Counted from the first letter of the stretch, positions 48,201-57,243 are shown. The stretch is 64,000 bases of DNA from Betaproteobacteria bacterium (GCA_016861185.1 BOKW01000010.1:1-64000); one strand, 5' to 3'. The notes: generated by a model from the letters alone, not told the origin. Program-made: numbers and translations.

Positions 48201-51200
48201 ATCTGGCGGTCGGCGTCGAGCGAAGCGCCGTCCAGGCCCTGCAACCAGAAGCCGATGCCGGTGGCGGCCGCGGCAAGCTGCAGCCGCTCGTTGATCTCCT
48301 GCAGCCGGCGCTGCGCGGTTCGGCTCGCGGTGACGTCGATCGTCGCGCCGACCACGCGCAGCACGCGACCGTCGGCGCCGCGTTCGGCGCGCCCGCGCGA
48401 GTTCAGATAGACGACCGCGCCGTCGGGCCGCACGATGCGGTACTCGAACTCGACCGCGTGATCCGCGTCCAGGATCTGCTGCCAGGCGGCCAGCGCGCCC
48501 GCGCGATCCTCCGGATGGACCATCGCCACCGCCTGTTCGCGCGTCGGCGCTTCGCCGGGCGGCAGGCCGTACAGCCGGAACATCACCGGGTCCCAGCGTG
48601 CCGCGCCGTTGGCGTCGCGCTCCCAAGTGCCGATCGCGCCGATTTCGGTCGACAGCCGCAACCGCGCGAGCGCGTCCTGCAACTGCTGCGCGGTGCGGCG
48701 CGACGCGGTGACGTCGAGCGACGCCCCGATCACGCGCCACGGCGTGCCGTCGGCGCGGCGGTCCGCGCGGCCGCGCGAGGCGAGGTGAACGACGCTGCCG
48801 TCGCGCCGGACGATGCGGCACTCCCACTCGACCGCGCCGGTCGAATTGGCCATGCGCTTCCACGCATCGGCGAAGATCGCGCGGTCCTCCGGATGCACCA
48901 GCGACAGCACCACGTCGAGCGCGGGCGCGACGGGCGCACGCGGCAGTCCATAGAAGTCGAACATCGCCTCGTCCCAGCGCGCTTCGCCGGTTTCGAGGTT
49001 GCGTTCCCACGACGCGATGCCGCCCGCTTCGGCCGCCAGTCGCAGCCGCTCCTGCGCGTCGCGCAGGCGGGCGGCCGCTTCGCGCGACGCGGTGACGTCG
49101 AGCGTAGCGCCCAGCACGCGAACGAGCCGGCCGTCGGCGCCGCGTTCGGCCCGCCCGCGCGCGACCAGGTGGCGCACGCCACCATCGGGCCGCACGACGC
49201 GGAATTCGTACTCGACCGGCGCGTCCGTCGTGCGCATGCGTTCCCACGCGGCGAGGAAAGCCGGCCGGTCGGCCGGGTGAATGTGCGCGAGCATCGCGTC
49301 GAAACTCGGCACCGGGCCGGCGCGCGGCAGGTCGAAGAAGTCGAACAGCAGCGGATCCCAGCGGCCTTCGTTCGTCTCGAGCACGCGGTCCCAGGACGCG
49401 ATGCCGCCCGCATCGACTGCCAGCCGCAGGCGCTCGAGCGCGTCGTGCAGGCGTACCTCGGCCTCGCGCGAGGCGGTGACGTCGATCACCGCGGCGTACA
49501 GGCGGCGCGCGCGTCCGCCCTCGTCGTACTGCGCCGCGCGCCGCGACAGCACGCGGCGCGCACGTCCGTCCGGCAGGCGAATGCCGTATTCGACCTCGTC
49601 GTGCGTGCCGGCGGCGGGCGGCTTCACGTACTGCGACGCCACGCGCGCGCGGTCGCGTTCGTCGACGCGCGCGAGAAACTCGTCGATCGTCGGCGCGGGG
49701 CCTTCGAGCGGAAACCCGAAGATCGCGCGCGCCTGCTCGTCCCAGTGTCCTGAACCCGTGGCCAGATCGCGGAAGGCGAAGCCGACGCCGACGGCCTGGC
49801 TGGCGAGTTGCAGCAGCTGCGCGGTTTCCGCGGCGCGCTCGAGCGCCTCGCGCGATTCGGTCACGTCGATCGCGGCGCCGAGCACGCGCACTGGGTGCCC
49901 GTCGGGCCCGCACTGCACCGCACGGCGCGACAGCAGCGTACGCAGCACGCCGTCGGCGCGCCGGATCCGGTACTCGATCTCGACGGTCGTCCCCGGCGGC
50001 GGCACGTTCGCCGTCGCGTCGGCGACGCGCGCGCGATCTTCTGGGACGACGAATTCGAGGTACTCGGCGCGCGTGGGGACCGGGGCGTCCTCGGCCAGAC
50101 CGAACATGCGCTTGGCCTGTGCGTCCCAAACGGTATTCCCCGTGCCGAGCTCGCGGTACCACAGCCCGATGCCGATCGTGCTGGTGGTCAGCCGCAGCCA
50201 ATCGGCGTACTGCGCGGCGCGGCTCTCGGCTTCCTTGCGCTGCGTGATGTCGATGCCGATGCCAACCACGCGCGCCGGCCGCACGCCGTCGCCGGGTTCC
50301 AGCCGCGCGCGCGTCAGCAGCCAGGCGCGCGAGCCGTCGGGGCGCCGGATGCGGAACTCCGTGTCGACGTAGGCGGACGACTGCTTGATGCGCTCCCACT
50401 GCGACTCGAACAGCGCGTGGTCCTCGGGTTCGATGCGTGCGAGCAGCCAGTCCCAGTCCGGCGCGGCCTCCTGCGGCGGCTCGCCGTACAGCCGGAACAT
50501 CTGCGCGCTCCAGAAGCCGGGGCCTTTGTCGAGCGCACGCTCGAAGATGCCGACGTCCGACCCGCTGGCGGCGAGTTCGAGCCGCGCGAGCGCGGCGCGC
50601 AGTTCTTCGGCGTAGCCGGCGGTGCGCTGTTCGGCGAGCTTGCGTTCGGTGATGTCGAAGTTGACGCCGATGACGCGGCCGGGCCTGTCCGGATCGGGCC
50701 GATACAGGAAGGCGCGCGCATCGATCCAGCGTTCGGTACCGTCGCGCAGCACGACGCGGTGTTCGTCCTGATAGCTGCCGCCGCGGCGCATGAACTCGAT
50801 CGCCTTGGCGGCGACGCGCTCGCGGTCGTCGGCGTGTACCCAGCGCTGCATCCAGTCGGCCGTCGCGGGCGGCGGCTCGTCGGGCGGCAAGCCGTACATC
50901 CGGAACATCTGGTCGTTCCAGACGACCCGCTCGTTCTCGAGGTCGATCTCCCAGATGCCGATGCCCGCGGTGCGCGAGGCGAGCGCGAGCCGTTCGGTCA
51001 GCAGCCGCTGCTTCTCCTCGGCTTCCTTGACCTCGGTGACGTCGAGCAGCGCACCGACGATGCGTGGCGCGCGCTGCGGCCCGACGCGGACCACCGCGCG
51101 GCGCGAACGGATCCAGCGCACGGCGCCGTCGCGCCGGCGGATCCGGTATTCGATCTCCATCGGTGCTTCGCGCGCGTGCATCGCTTCGCGCGCGGCAAGG

Positions 51201-52582
51201 AACGCCGGCCGGTCTTCGGGCAGCACCATCGCGTGGCGTTGCTCGGCGGGCGGCATCGGTTCGCCGGGCGCCAGCCCGTAGATCCGGTACATCTGCGCGT
51301 CCCACACCGGTTCGGGCTGGTCGAGATCGCGGTAGAAGAAGCCGATGCCGGTCGCGCTGATCGCCAGCTCCAGCGATTCGGTCGCCGCCAGCGCCTGCTG
51401 CTCGGCAACGCGCTTGTCGGTCACGTCGAAGACGATGCCGATCACGCGCAGCGGTGCGCCGTCGGCGGCGCGCTCGACGAAGCCGCGCGCGTGGATGTGC
51501 GCGACGCGACCGTCGGGATGTACGACGCGGTACTCGTCGTCCTGTACGCCGCGCGCCTGCAGCACCCCCTCCCAGGCCGCCCGGAAGCGCATGCGGTCGT
51601 CGGGGTGGATGCGCGCGAGCAGATCGTCCGTCGACGGCGCGGGCGCCGTTTCCGGGTAGCCATGCAGTCGCAACGCCTGCGCGTCCCAGCGGGCTTCGCC
51701 GCTCGTCAAGTCGCGCAGCAGCGTGCCGAAGGCCATCGTCTGCTTGACCAGCCGCAGCCGCTCGATCGCCTCCTGCATCTGCGCGGCCGCGCGCCGGCTG
51801 TCGGTCACGTCGTTCTGGATGTGGATGTAGTTCGCAGCCGCGCCGCGCTCGTCGAACACCGGGCGGATCTCGATCTCGGCCCAGTAGCGGCTGCCGTCCT
51901 TGCGCGTCAGCTCGACCTGCAGACCGCGGACCGCCTCGCCGCGCTGCATCCTCTCGCGTACGGCCGCGAGCTGCGGATCGGCCGCGGCGTGGCCGCGGCA
52001 CAGGAGATCGCATGGCGTATGACCGACTGCCTCGGCCGGCGCGTAGCCGGTGACGCGCGTGAAGCTGGCGTTGACCCACTGGATGCGATCGTCCGGCCCG
52101 GTGATCAGCACGAGGTTGCTGGTGTTCTCGGCGACGAGCGCGAGCCTGCGGTTCTCCGCGCTGCGCGCCTTCAGCGCCTCCCGTGCGCGCCGCGCGGCGG
52201 TGACGTCCTCGACGGTGCCCGCGAGCTTGACGCAGCGGCCGTCGGCCATCTCGGGTTCGCCGATCACGCGCACCCAGATGCGGCGGCCGCGCGCGGTGAC
52301 CAGCGGCAGCTCGAGGTCCCACGCCTCGCCGCTGTCGAGCGCGCTCTGCAGCGCGCGCGCGATGGTGGCGCGCGCCTCGGGCGCGTAATAGCCGACGCTC
52401 GACTCGAGCGTCGGCGCCACGCTGTACGGCTCGAGTTCGACGATGCGGTAGACCTGCTCGGTCCAGTAGAGCTGGCGCGCGAGGGGGTCGTACTCCCAGC
52501 CGCCGATATTGGCGATGCGCGCCATGCGGCGCAGCAGGTCAAGCTCGCGCGCGTTCGGCCCGGGGGTCGGCAACGAATCCAA
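45206..52582 (-). CDS. Giant hybrid sensor histidine kinase with ~16 tandem PAS domains
   Basis: 2458-residue cytoplasmic protein; no TM helix or signal peptide is evident. About 16 PAS/PAC units of roughly 125-130 residues occupy residues ~15-2075. Most share a pattern: GIGxWxxxL, W(D/N)xxMxxLYGLPP, VHPEDRAxV, EYRIxRPDGxxRxLxSR and VxGxxxDVTxxR. The kinase core follows: HisKA with His2093 (SHELRTPLNAI), N-box near 2213 (NAVKYN), G-boxes DTGPGL and GTGIGL, and a C-terminal receiver with Asp2387 (LILLDMRLPD). The start is TTG (MDSLPTPGPNA). It lies 6 bp after the REC gene. Ligands are unknown; no heme or flavin signature could be assigned. Confidence 0.93.
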   Translation of the reverse strand: MDSLPTPGPNARELDLLRRMARIANIGGWEYDPLARQLYWTEQVYRIVELEPYSVAPTLESSVGYYAPEARATIARALQSALDSGEAWDLELPLVTARGRRIWVRVIGEPEMADGRCVKLAGTVEDVTAARRAREALKARSAENRRLALVAENTSNLVLITGPDDRIQWVNASFTRVTGYAPAEAVGHTPCDLLCRGHAAADPQLAAVRERMQRGEAVRGLQVELTRKDGSRYWAEIEIRPVFDERGAAANYIHIQNDVTDSRRAAAQMQEAIERLRLVKQTMAFGTLLRDLTSGEARWDAQALRLHGYPETAPAPSTDDLLARIHPDDRMRFRAAWEGVLQARGVQDDEYRVVHPDGRVAHIHARGFVERAADGAPLRVIGIVFDVTDKRVAEQQALAATESLELAISATGIGFFYRDLDQPEPVWDAQMYRIYGLAPGEPMPPAEQRHAMVLPEDRPAFLAAREAMHAREAPMEIEYRIRRRDGAVRWIRSRRAVVRVGPQRAPRIVGALLDVTEVKEAEEKQRLLTERLALASRTAGIGIWEIDLENERVVWNDQMFRMYGLPPDEPPPATADWMQRWVHADDRERVAAKAIEFMRRGGSYQDEHRVVLRDGTERWIDARAFLYRPDPDRPGRVIGVNFDITERKLAEQRTAGYAEELRAALARLELAASGSDVGIFERALDKGPGFWSAQMFRLYGEPPQEAAPDWDWLLARIEPEDHALFESQWERIKQSSAYVDTEFRIRRPDGSRAWLLTRARLEPGDGVRPARVVGIGIDITQRKEAESRAAQYADWLRLTTSTIGIGLWYRELGTGNTVWDAQAKRMFGLAEDAPVPTRAEYLEFVVPEDRARVADATANVPPPGTTVEIEYRIRRADGVLRTLLSRRAVQCGPDGHPVRVLGAAIDVTESREALERAAETAQLLQLASQAVGVGFAFRDLATGSGHWDEQARAIFGFPLEGPAPTIDEFLARVDERDRARVASQYVKPPAAGTHDEVEYGIRLPDGRARRVLSRRAAQYDEGGRARRLYAAVIDVTASREAEVRLHDALERLRLAVDAGGIASWDRVLETNEGRWDPLLFDFFDLPRAGPVPSFDAMLAHIHPADRPAFLAAWERMRTTDAPVEYEFRVVRPDGGVRHLVARGRAERGADGRLVRVLGATLDVTASREAAARLRDAQERLRLAAEAGGIASWERNLETGEARWDEAMFDFYGLPRAPVAPALDVVLSLVHPEDRAIFADAWKRMANSTGAVEWECRIVRRDGSVVHLASRGRADRRADGTPWRVIGASLDVTASRRTAQQLQDALARLRLSTEIGAIGTWERDANGAARWDPVMFRLYGLPPGEAPTREQAVAMVHPEDRAGALAAWQQILDADHAVEFEYRIVRPDGAVVYLNSRGRAERGADGRVLRVVGATIDVTASRTAQRRLQEINERLQLAAAATGIGFWLQGLDGASLDADRQMKLMYGFDPDGPLPAGEQFFAAVLPEDRAAVLAARARSHASDEPIELEYRINHPHKGVRHILSRRALRRDAAGQPLHIVGASLDVTETRRAEAALRSANERLELATRTAGIGVWECALGAEGATWDARMYELYGQPPDWVPTHAAWLACVHPDDRARVAQRFGAERTPAEGGECEYRIVRPDGEERVIAERFVFRRDAEGRAAHVLGTDIDITEIRRAQRERDELSDRLRLATASVGMGVWVWDLATGASVWDDAMYALFGATRESFGDRIWLDAVHPDDRSRAARAVQDAWDGLAPLDIEFRVVWPDGTVRHLASRGSVERDAASVVVRMVGVNWDVTESHAAEQRALELAERLKLATQAAGLAAWHIDARTRKMDADELLCRMHGVPPGPYEDLWWALEATIAPADLPALKQASIEARLEDKPFEAEYRTIHPDGSIRHLAVRGVYQRNEAGEPVRMYGVTFDVSARVQAERALRAAEQTARALLERMRMTTSAVGIGLWEVDLATGAVAWDDEMCKLYGRERAELGDLAQQWRRFVHPDDRERVQRESLRALETGQPLDFEARIVLPDGAVRHLAHRAQIERDAQGRRVRQLGVAWDVTERRTAEAALLAKETAERASQAKSEFLSRMSHELRTPLNAIIGFTQVLELDRAHPLAPAQRDRVDKIQQAGWHLLNLINEILDLSRIEAGALRLSMAIVPLAEVIDECIALVAADAQRRRLGIGQRQTARAPANVWADRTRLKQVLLNLLSNAVKYNREGGRIDVDLDADAEGRALITVRDTGPGLAPAQIEKLFEPFNRLGMESAPIEGTGIGLTIALRLVEQMGGRLTVTSEPGAGSAFHVALQAASAARDEAADVLQAIAPASVEPRDDVRGTVLYVEDNPSNVAVVEQLLALRPNVKLFTAGDGASGRVMAAVCQPDLILLDMRLPDTDGATLLAELRARPETKSIPCIGLSANAMPADIAHARAAGFADYWTKPIEAGPFLRGIDAALARPR

Positions 52583-52588
52583 GCGCGC

Positions 52589-53404
52589 CTACCGCGACGA
52601 TTCGAACAGCAGCGTCAGCACGGCTTGGTGCTCCCGGTCGATCGCCGCGAGCAGATCGCGCGCCGCCTCCCAGTGCGCCGCACCGCAGGCTGCGTCGAGT
52701 TCGCCGCTCATGCTCGCCAGCCGCAGCGCACCGAGGAACTCGGCGCTCGCCCGCAGCGCGTACGCGGCGCGGGAGCCCTGTTCGCCGTCGCGCGCGTCGA
52801 TCGCCGCGCGCAGCGATTCGATCAGTTGCGCCGAGCGCAGCGCGAAAGACTCGGTGACGGTCGGCGCGAAGCTGCGGTCGTCGGGCTTGACGTCGCCGAG
52901 CCGGCGCACGGTCGCGCGCAGCCGCTCGGCGTCGCAGTCGCGCGGCGGCGGCGCATCGCCCGCCGCGTCGGCGCCGTCGGGCCCGTGCGGCGCCAGCGCG
53001 CGCGCGATCGACGCGCCGAGCGTGCTGGCTTGCACCGGCTTGCTGACGTGTTCGTTGAAACCGGCCATCAGGCAGCGCAGGCGGTCGGCCTCGGACGCGT
53101 AGCCGGTGACCGCGATGACCGGCAGCGGCGCGCGTTCGGCCGCGGCTTCGCGTTCGCGCAGCCGGCGCAGCGCCTCGAAGCCGTCGACCTGCGGCATGCC
53201 GAGATCGAGCAGCATCGCGTCGAACTCGCCGCTCAACGCCAGCTCGACCGCGCGTTCGGGATCGTTTTCGACGGTCGCGGCGTGGCCGAGCAGCAGCGCG
53301 AGATGCGCCTGCAGCGAGCTCGACAGCGGGTCGTCGTCGACGACGAGCAGGCGCGCCGCCTTGTGCCCGGGCAGACGGGTCGGATCGTGTACAGGAAAGT
53401 TCAA
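52589..53404 (-). CDS. Response regulator with degenerate HPt-like domain
   Basis: 271 residues. The N-terminal receiver (residues ~16-138) is complete: LLVVDDDP, phospho-acceptor Asp67 (AMLLDLGMP), VTGY and Lys122 (EHVSKPV). A linker of ~25 residues leads to a helical HPt-like domain in which the usual AHxLKGS becomes AYALRAS, so the phospho-accepting His is Tyr215. It cannot relay phosphate in the normal way. No DNA-binding domain. The start is TTG (MNFPVHDPTR) with a weak ribosome site. It precedes the PAS-array kinase by 6 bp and is very probably its partner. Confidence 0.85.
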   Translation of the reverse strand: MNFPVHDPTRLPGHKAARLLVVDDDPLSSSLQAHLALLLGHAATVENDPERAVELALSGEFDAMLLDLGMPQVDGFEALRRLREREAAAERAPLPVIAVTGYASEADRLRCLMAGFNEHVSKPVQASTLGASIARALAPHGPDGADAAGDAPPPRDCDAERLRATVRRLGDVKPDDRSFAPTVTESFALRSAQLIESLRAAIDARDGEQGSRAAYALRASAEFLGALRLASMSGELDAACGAAHWEAARDLLAAIDREHQAVLTLLFESSR

Positions 53405-53626
53405 CGGACGGCGGGCCCGCGCGCGGGCCGCGGTAGCGGCAATGCGCGGACTATATCGCCGCGCGGCGCGCGCCCGGTCCGAAGAAAAGGTGGCGCGCGC
53501 GGACGGATAAGCGGGGTTCGGCGCTCGGCTCCGGACCTCGCCGCTGTTGGCCCAGCGGGTGCGGCCACGCCCCTCGGCTTTTCCGCTAGCCGGACATCGG
53601 TCGTGCCGGCGGGCGGCTGCCGACCG

Positions 53627-54124
53627 TCAGAGCTCGATGTCGTCGCGGATCGCGGCGATGCCCGCCTTGGCGCAGGCGTCGTCGGCTTCGCCGGTCGGCG
53701 CACCCGATACGCCGATGCCGCCGACCAGCGTGCCGCCGGCCTGGATCTGCACGCCGCCGCCCACGCCGACGAAGCGCGGCAGATGACGGATCCCCGCGCT
53801 GGGCTGCCCGGGCTGCGTGAGCCTGGCCAGCTCCAGCGTATCGGTGCGGAAGCTCACGGCGGTCCACGCCTTGTCGATCGCGGTGTTCGGCGTGTGCGGG
53901 CCGGCGATGCGGTCGCGCACCAGCGCCTGCGCTACGCCGGAGCGGTCGACCACGGCGACCGCGACCTGATAGCCGCGTCTGCGGCAGTCCTGCAGCGCCG
54001 CGTCGGCGGCCTTGACGGCGGCCTCCGGCGTCAGGTGCTTGACCGTGTAGGTGCCCGCGGTTTGGGCGAGTGCGGCACCCCCGACGAGCGCGCAGCAGAG
54101 CATCGACAGCGTGGTGCGGATCAT
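53627..54124 (-). CDS. Exported GlcG/HbpS-family protein
   Basis: 165 residues with a signal peptide (MIRTTLSMLCCALVGGAALA). The mature part is the compact GlcG/HbpS (DUF336) fold: VAVAVVDRSGVAQALVRD, DKAWTAVSFRT and the glycine-rich GGGVQIQAGGTLVGGIGVSG. Family members bind heme or small ligands; the role is uncertain. The ATG at 54124 follows a GGAGGG site. The upstream gap 54125-54407 carries an FNR-like box at 54213. The 220 bp downstream (53405-53626) shows no gene. Confidence 0.88.
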   Translation of the reverse strand: MIRTTLSMLCCALVGGAALAQTAGTYTVKHLTPEAAVKAADAALQDCRRRGYQVAVAVVDRSGVAQALVRDRIAGPHTPNTAIDKAWTAVSFRTDTLELARLTQPGQPSAGIRHLPRFVGVGGGVQIQAGGTLVGGIGVSGAPTGEADDACAKAGIAAIRDDIEL

Positions 54125-54212
54125 CGTTTCCCTCCTTGTGTGCGTCGTTCCTTCCCCGCGACGGACCTTAGCACCGCGCACGAGCGTCTGGCACGCGCCG
54201 CTCGTGCGCCCC

Positions 54213-54226
54213 TTGCGCTGGGTCAG
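54213..54226. promoter_or_regulatory. FNR/CRP-like box TTGCGCTGGGTCAG
   Basis: A 13-of-14 match to the box in front of the hemerythrin gene. It lies 95 bp (centre) upstream of the GlcG-like gene, a distance similar to the other boxes, and about 190 bp upstream of the DUF2946 gene. No convincing -10 was found at class II spacing. Confidence 0.35.
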
Positions 54227-54407
54227 AAGCCGCGCTTTGCGCGGCCGCCCGGCCGCCGGCGGTCGCGCGTCCGATCGCGGCGGATCGTGCGATCGGAGGG
54301 GCCGACGCCCGCGCGGACCCCCGTCGAAAAGAAGAAAATTGATGCATCTTAGGAGGCGGCAAGTTCCCGCTTCCGGCCGGCGCCGTTCGACTCTAGGATC
54401 GCGGCCC

Positions 54408-54788
54408 ATGCGCCCGCTTCCGCTCGAACACCGCCTGGTCGCCGCATTGGCGGGCTGCGCGCTGCTGTTCGCCGCGCTCGCGCCGCCGCTCTCGCACGCG
54501 CTGGTGGCGGCGCGCGCCGTGCCGCCGCTCGAGGCCATCGTGTGCACGGCCGACGGCGCCCAGCGGGGCACGCCGCCGGCCGACGCGCCGCGCACGCCCA
54601 AGGCGCATCCGCTCGGGCATTGTCCGTTCTGCGCGTCTCACGCGGTCCCGCTTGCGCCGCCGCCGGCGCAGGTCGCGATGCCCGCCACGCCGGGCGTCGA
54701 TCCGCTGCCCGCGCTCGATTGGCAAGCACCGCCGGCGCTTCTCGCGCGCACGGCCGCGCAGCCGCGCGCACCGCCCTTCGCTTCCTGA
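54408..54788 (+). CDS. DUF2946 family protein
   Basis: 126 residues with an N-terminal hydrophobic helix (LVAALAGCALLFAALAPPL), then a His/Cys centre HPLGHCPFCASHAV typical of DUF2946, and a Pro/Ala-rich tail. The CxxC and flanking histidines suggest copper binding. Family function is not established, but the gene typically accompanies copper-linked TonB receptors, as here (130 bp upstream). A TAGGAT -10-like word at 54394-54399 gives a very short leader before the ATG. Confidence 0.8.
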   Translation: MRPLPLEHRLVAALAGCALLFAALAPPLSHALVAARAVPPLEAIVCTADGAQRGTPPADAPRTPKAHPLGHCPFCASHAVPLAPPPAQVAMPATPGVDPLPALDWQAPPALLARTAAQPRAPPFAS

Positions 54789-54917
54789 TCCGCACTCGTG
54801 CCGCGACCGGTGAACACCCGGTCGCGGCGGCCCTTGCACGTCCGCTTCAACGCCGGCGCCGCTGCGCCGCGCGTGAGCGGCGTCGTGATCCGCCTTTCGT
54901 CGTCAGGAAGAACATCG

Positions 54918-56978
54918 ATGGCTCCGTTTCCCCGCAAGCCGCTGGCCGTTGCGCTCGCCGGCCTGTTTCTCGCCGTGTCCGCCGCGCGCGCGCAGGTCGC
55001 GACGCTCGAACCCGTCGTCGTCACCGCCGAGCGCGAGGATGCACCGCTCGTCGTCGTTACCGATCCGCGCCAGCCGCGCCAGCCGCTGCCAGCGCACGAC
55101 GGCGCCGACTATCTGAAGACCATCCCCGGCTTCTCCGTCATCCGCAAGGGCGGCACCGGCGGCGATCCGGTATTCCGCGGCATGGCCGGCTCGCGGCTGA
55201 GCATCCTGCTCGACGGCGAGCAGATCCTCGGCGGTTGCGGCGGCCGCATGGATCCGCCCACCGCGTACGTATTCCCGGAGGCACACGACCGCGTCACCGT
55301 GATCAAGGGACCGCAGAGCGTGATCCATGGTCCCGGTGCGTCGGCCGGTGCAGTGCTCTTCGAGCGCGACGTTCTGCGGCTCGTCGACCCGGGCGCGCGC
55401 CTTTACGCGAGCGCGCTCGCGGGTTCGTTCGGCCGCAACGATCAGGTGCTCGAGGCGCGCGCCGGCACGCCCCACCTCCAGGCCCGCGGTGTGGCGACCC
55501 GTTCGCACGCCGGCGATTACGAAGACGGCGACGGCCGCCCGGTGCACGCGCGCTACACGCGCTGGAGCGCCAACGCGTCGCTCGCGTGGACGCCCGACGA
55601 TCGCACGATGCTCGAACTCACCGGCGCCGCGAGCGACGGCGAGGCCGCGTACGCGGACCGCATGATGGACGGCGTGGCGTTCGAGCGCTCGAACGTCGGC
55701 TTGAGGTTCCGCCGCGAGCGCGTTGCGCCGTGGCTCGAGAAGATCGAGGCGAGCGCGTTCCGGAACTACGTCGACCACGTGATGGACAGCTTCAGCCTGC
55801 GCGAATTCAGGCCCACCGCGATGATGGCCAATCCGGCCGTCAGCAATCCCGATCGTGAGACGAAGGGCGCCAAGGCGCTCGCCACGCTCGCGTTGGGCGC
55901 GCAGGATCGCCTCATCGCCGGCATCGACTGGCAGTCGAACGACCACACGGTACGCGCGTCGATGAATGCTCTCGCGGTGCCGTACGAGTCGCTGCCGCGC
56001 CGGCCCGACGCGGAGTTCTCCAATCGCGGCGTCTTTGCCGAATGGACGCATGGCGTCGGCCAGCCGTTGCGCGTCGTCAGCGGCCTGCGCGTGGACCGCT
56101 GGCAGGCGCGCGACCTGCGCGCGACGATCACCCTGGGCCGCGGCGCGATGGCGGCGACGGTCGCCAACCCCACTGCCGGTGCCGAGCGCAGCGAAACGCT
56201 CGCCAGCGGCTTCGCGCGCGCCGAGCGCGACTTCGCGGGCACAACGACCGTCTACGCCGGGCTCGGCCGCGCCGAGCGCTTTCCGGACTACTGGGAGCTG
56301 TTCTCCGATCGCGAAGGCGTCGCTTCAATCAGCGCATTCGACACGCGACCCGAACGAACGACGCAGCTCGACGTCGGCGTGCTGCATCGGGCCGGCGACT
56401 GGACCGCGACGCTCGCCGCGTTCGCCGGCCGCATCGACGACTACATCCTGATCCAGTCGGGGGTCGCCCGCACGCTGCCGGCGCGCACCGCCGTCGTCTC
56501 GCGCAACGTCGACGCGACGACGCACGGCCTCGAGGCCGGGGTCGGCTACGCGTTCGCGAACGACTGGAAGGCCGATGCGACGCTCGCGTGGGTGCGCGGC
56601 GACAACGACACTGACGGCGCGCCGCTCGCGCAGCAGCCGCCGCTCGAACTGCGGCTCGCGCTCACGCGCGACGCTCCGCGCTGGTCGTTCGGTGCGCTGC
56701 TGCGCGCCGTCGCACGGCAGGATCGCGTCGATCCGGGCAAGGGCAACATCGCCGGTCAGGACATCGGACCCACCGGCGGCTTCGCGGTGTTTTCGGTCAA
56801 TGCGGCTTATCGCTTCACGAAGACCTTCACGCTGTCGGGCGGCGTCGACAACCTGTTCGACCGCGCGTACGCGGAGCATCTGAGCCGCAGCGGCACGGCG
56901 ATCCCGGGCTTCGTGCAAACGAAGCGCGTCAACGAGCCCGGTCGCACGCTCTGGCTGAAGGCGCAAGCGTCGTTCTGA
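54918..56978 (+). CDS. TonB-dependent copper receptor (OprC/NosA type)
   Basis: 686-residue outer-membrane receptor. A signal peptide (MAPFPRKPLAVALAGLFLAV) precedes a short TonB-box region (LEPVVVTAERED), the plug domain with YLKTIPGFSVIRKGG and VFRGMAGSRLSILLDG, and a beta-barrel ending WLKAQASF. The motif GGCGGRMDPPTAYVFPE marks the copper-receptor subgroup. It imports copper, needed for cytochrome oxidases and nitrous oxide reductase. The ATG follows AGGAAG. Likely co-transcribed with the DUF2946 gene. Confidence 0.93.
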   Translation: MAPFPRKPLAVALAGLFLAVSAARAQVATLEPVVVTAEREDAPLVVVTDPRQPRQPLPAHDGADYLKTIPGFSVIRKGGTGGDPVFRGMAGSRLSILLDGEQILGGCGGRMDPPTAYVFPEAHDRVTVIKGPQSVIHGPGASAGAVLFERDVLRLVDPGARLYASALAGSFGRNDQVLEARAGTPHLQARGVATRSHAGDYEDGDGRPVHARYTRWSANASLAWTPDDRTMLELTGAASDGEAAYADRMMDGVAFERSNVGLRFRRERVAPWLEKIEASAFRNYVDHVMDSFSLREFRPTAMMANPAVSNPDRETKGAKALATLALGAQDRLIAGIDWQSNDHTVRASMNALAVPYESLPRRPDAEFSNRGVFAEWTHGVGQPLRVVSGLRVDRWQARDLRATITLGRGAMAATVANPTAGAERSETLASGFARAERDFAGTTTVYAGLGRAERFPDYWELFSDREGVASISAFDTRPERTTQLDVGVLHRAGDWTATLAAFAGRIDDYILIQSGVARTLPARTAVVSRNVDATTHGLEAGVGYAFANDWKADATLAWVRGDNDTDGAPLAQQPPLELRLALTRDAPRWSFGALLRAVARQDRVDPGKGNIAGQDIGPTGGFAVFSVNAAYRFTKTFTLSGGVDNLFDRAYAEHLSRSGTAIPGFVQTKRVNEPGRTLWLKAQASF

Positions 56979-57025
56979 AGCGCGGCGGCAGCGTGCCGGC
57001 GCGGGCAGGGACTGGTGCGCGGGCA

Positions 57026-57039
57026 TTGCGCTGAGTCAA
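57026..57039 (+). promoter_or_regulatory. FNR/CRP-like box TTGCGCTGAGTCAA
   Basis: One mismatch to the hemerythrin box. It lies between the copper receptor and the 83-residue protein gene, about 210 bp upstream of the latter. GCATTGCGC here also pairs with GCGCAATGC at 57079-57087, and a small CGCCCT/AGGGCG hairpin lies at 57067-57081, so the 265-bp gap may also hold a terminator for the receptor gene. Confidence 0.4.
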
Positions 57040-57243
57040 ACCGACCCCGGTGCGTGGCTGAGGGATCGCCCTAAAAGGGCGCAATGCCGCTTGAGCCAGC
57101 CCAAGAGGCGCACTTTTCGTTGCTTGCACGGCGGGAAACCGACGCAACATCGGCCTTGATGCCGTTTCAACGGGCGCTTCGGCGCGGCCGGCCCACGAGG
57201 CTGCACCGCGCGGCGGCGCCGAACCGGACGAAGGAGTCCATCG

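Noticed and set aside
46466..49753. Very long plus-strand open frames opposite the PAS-array gene
   Set aside because: They are low-complexity, Arg/Ala/His-rich antisense frames of a GC-rich gene; the minus-strand frame has clear PAS and kinase motifs.
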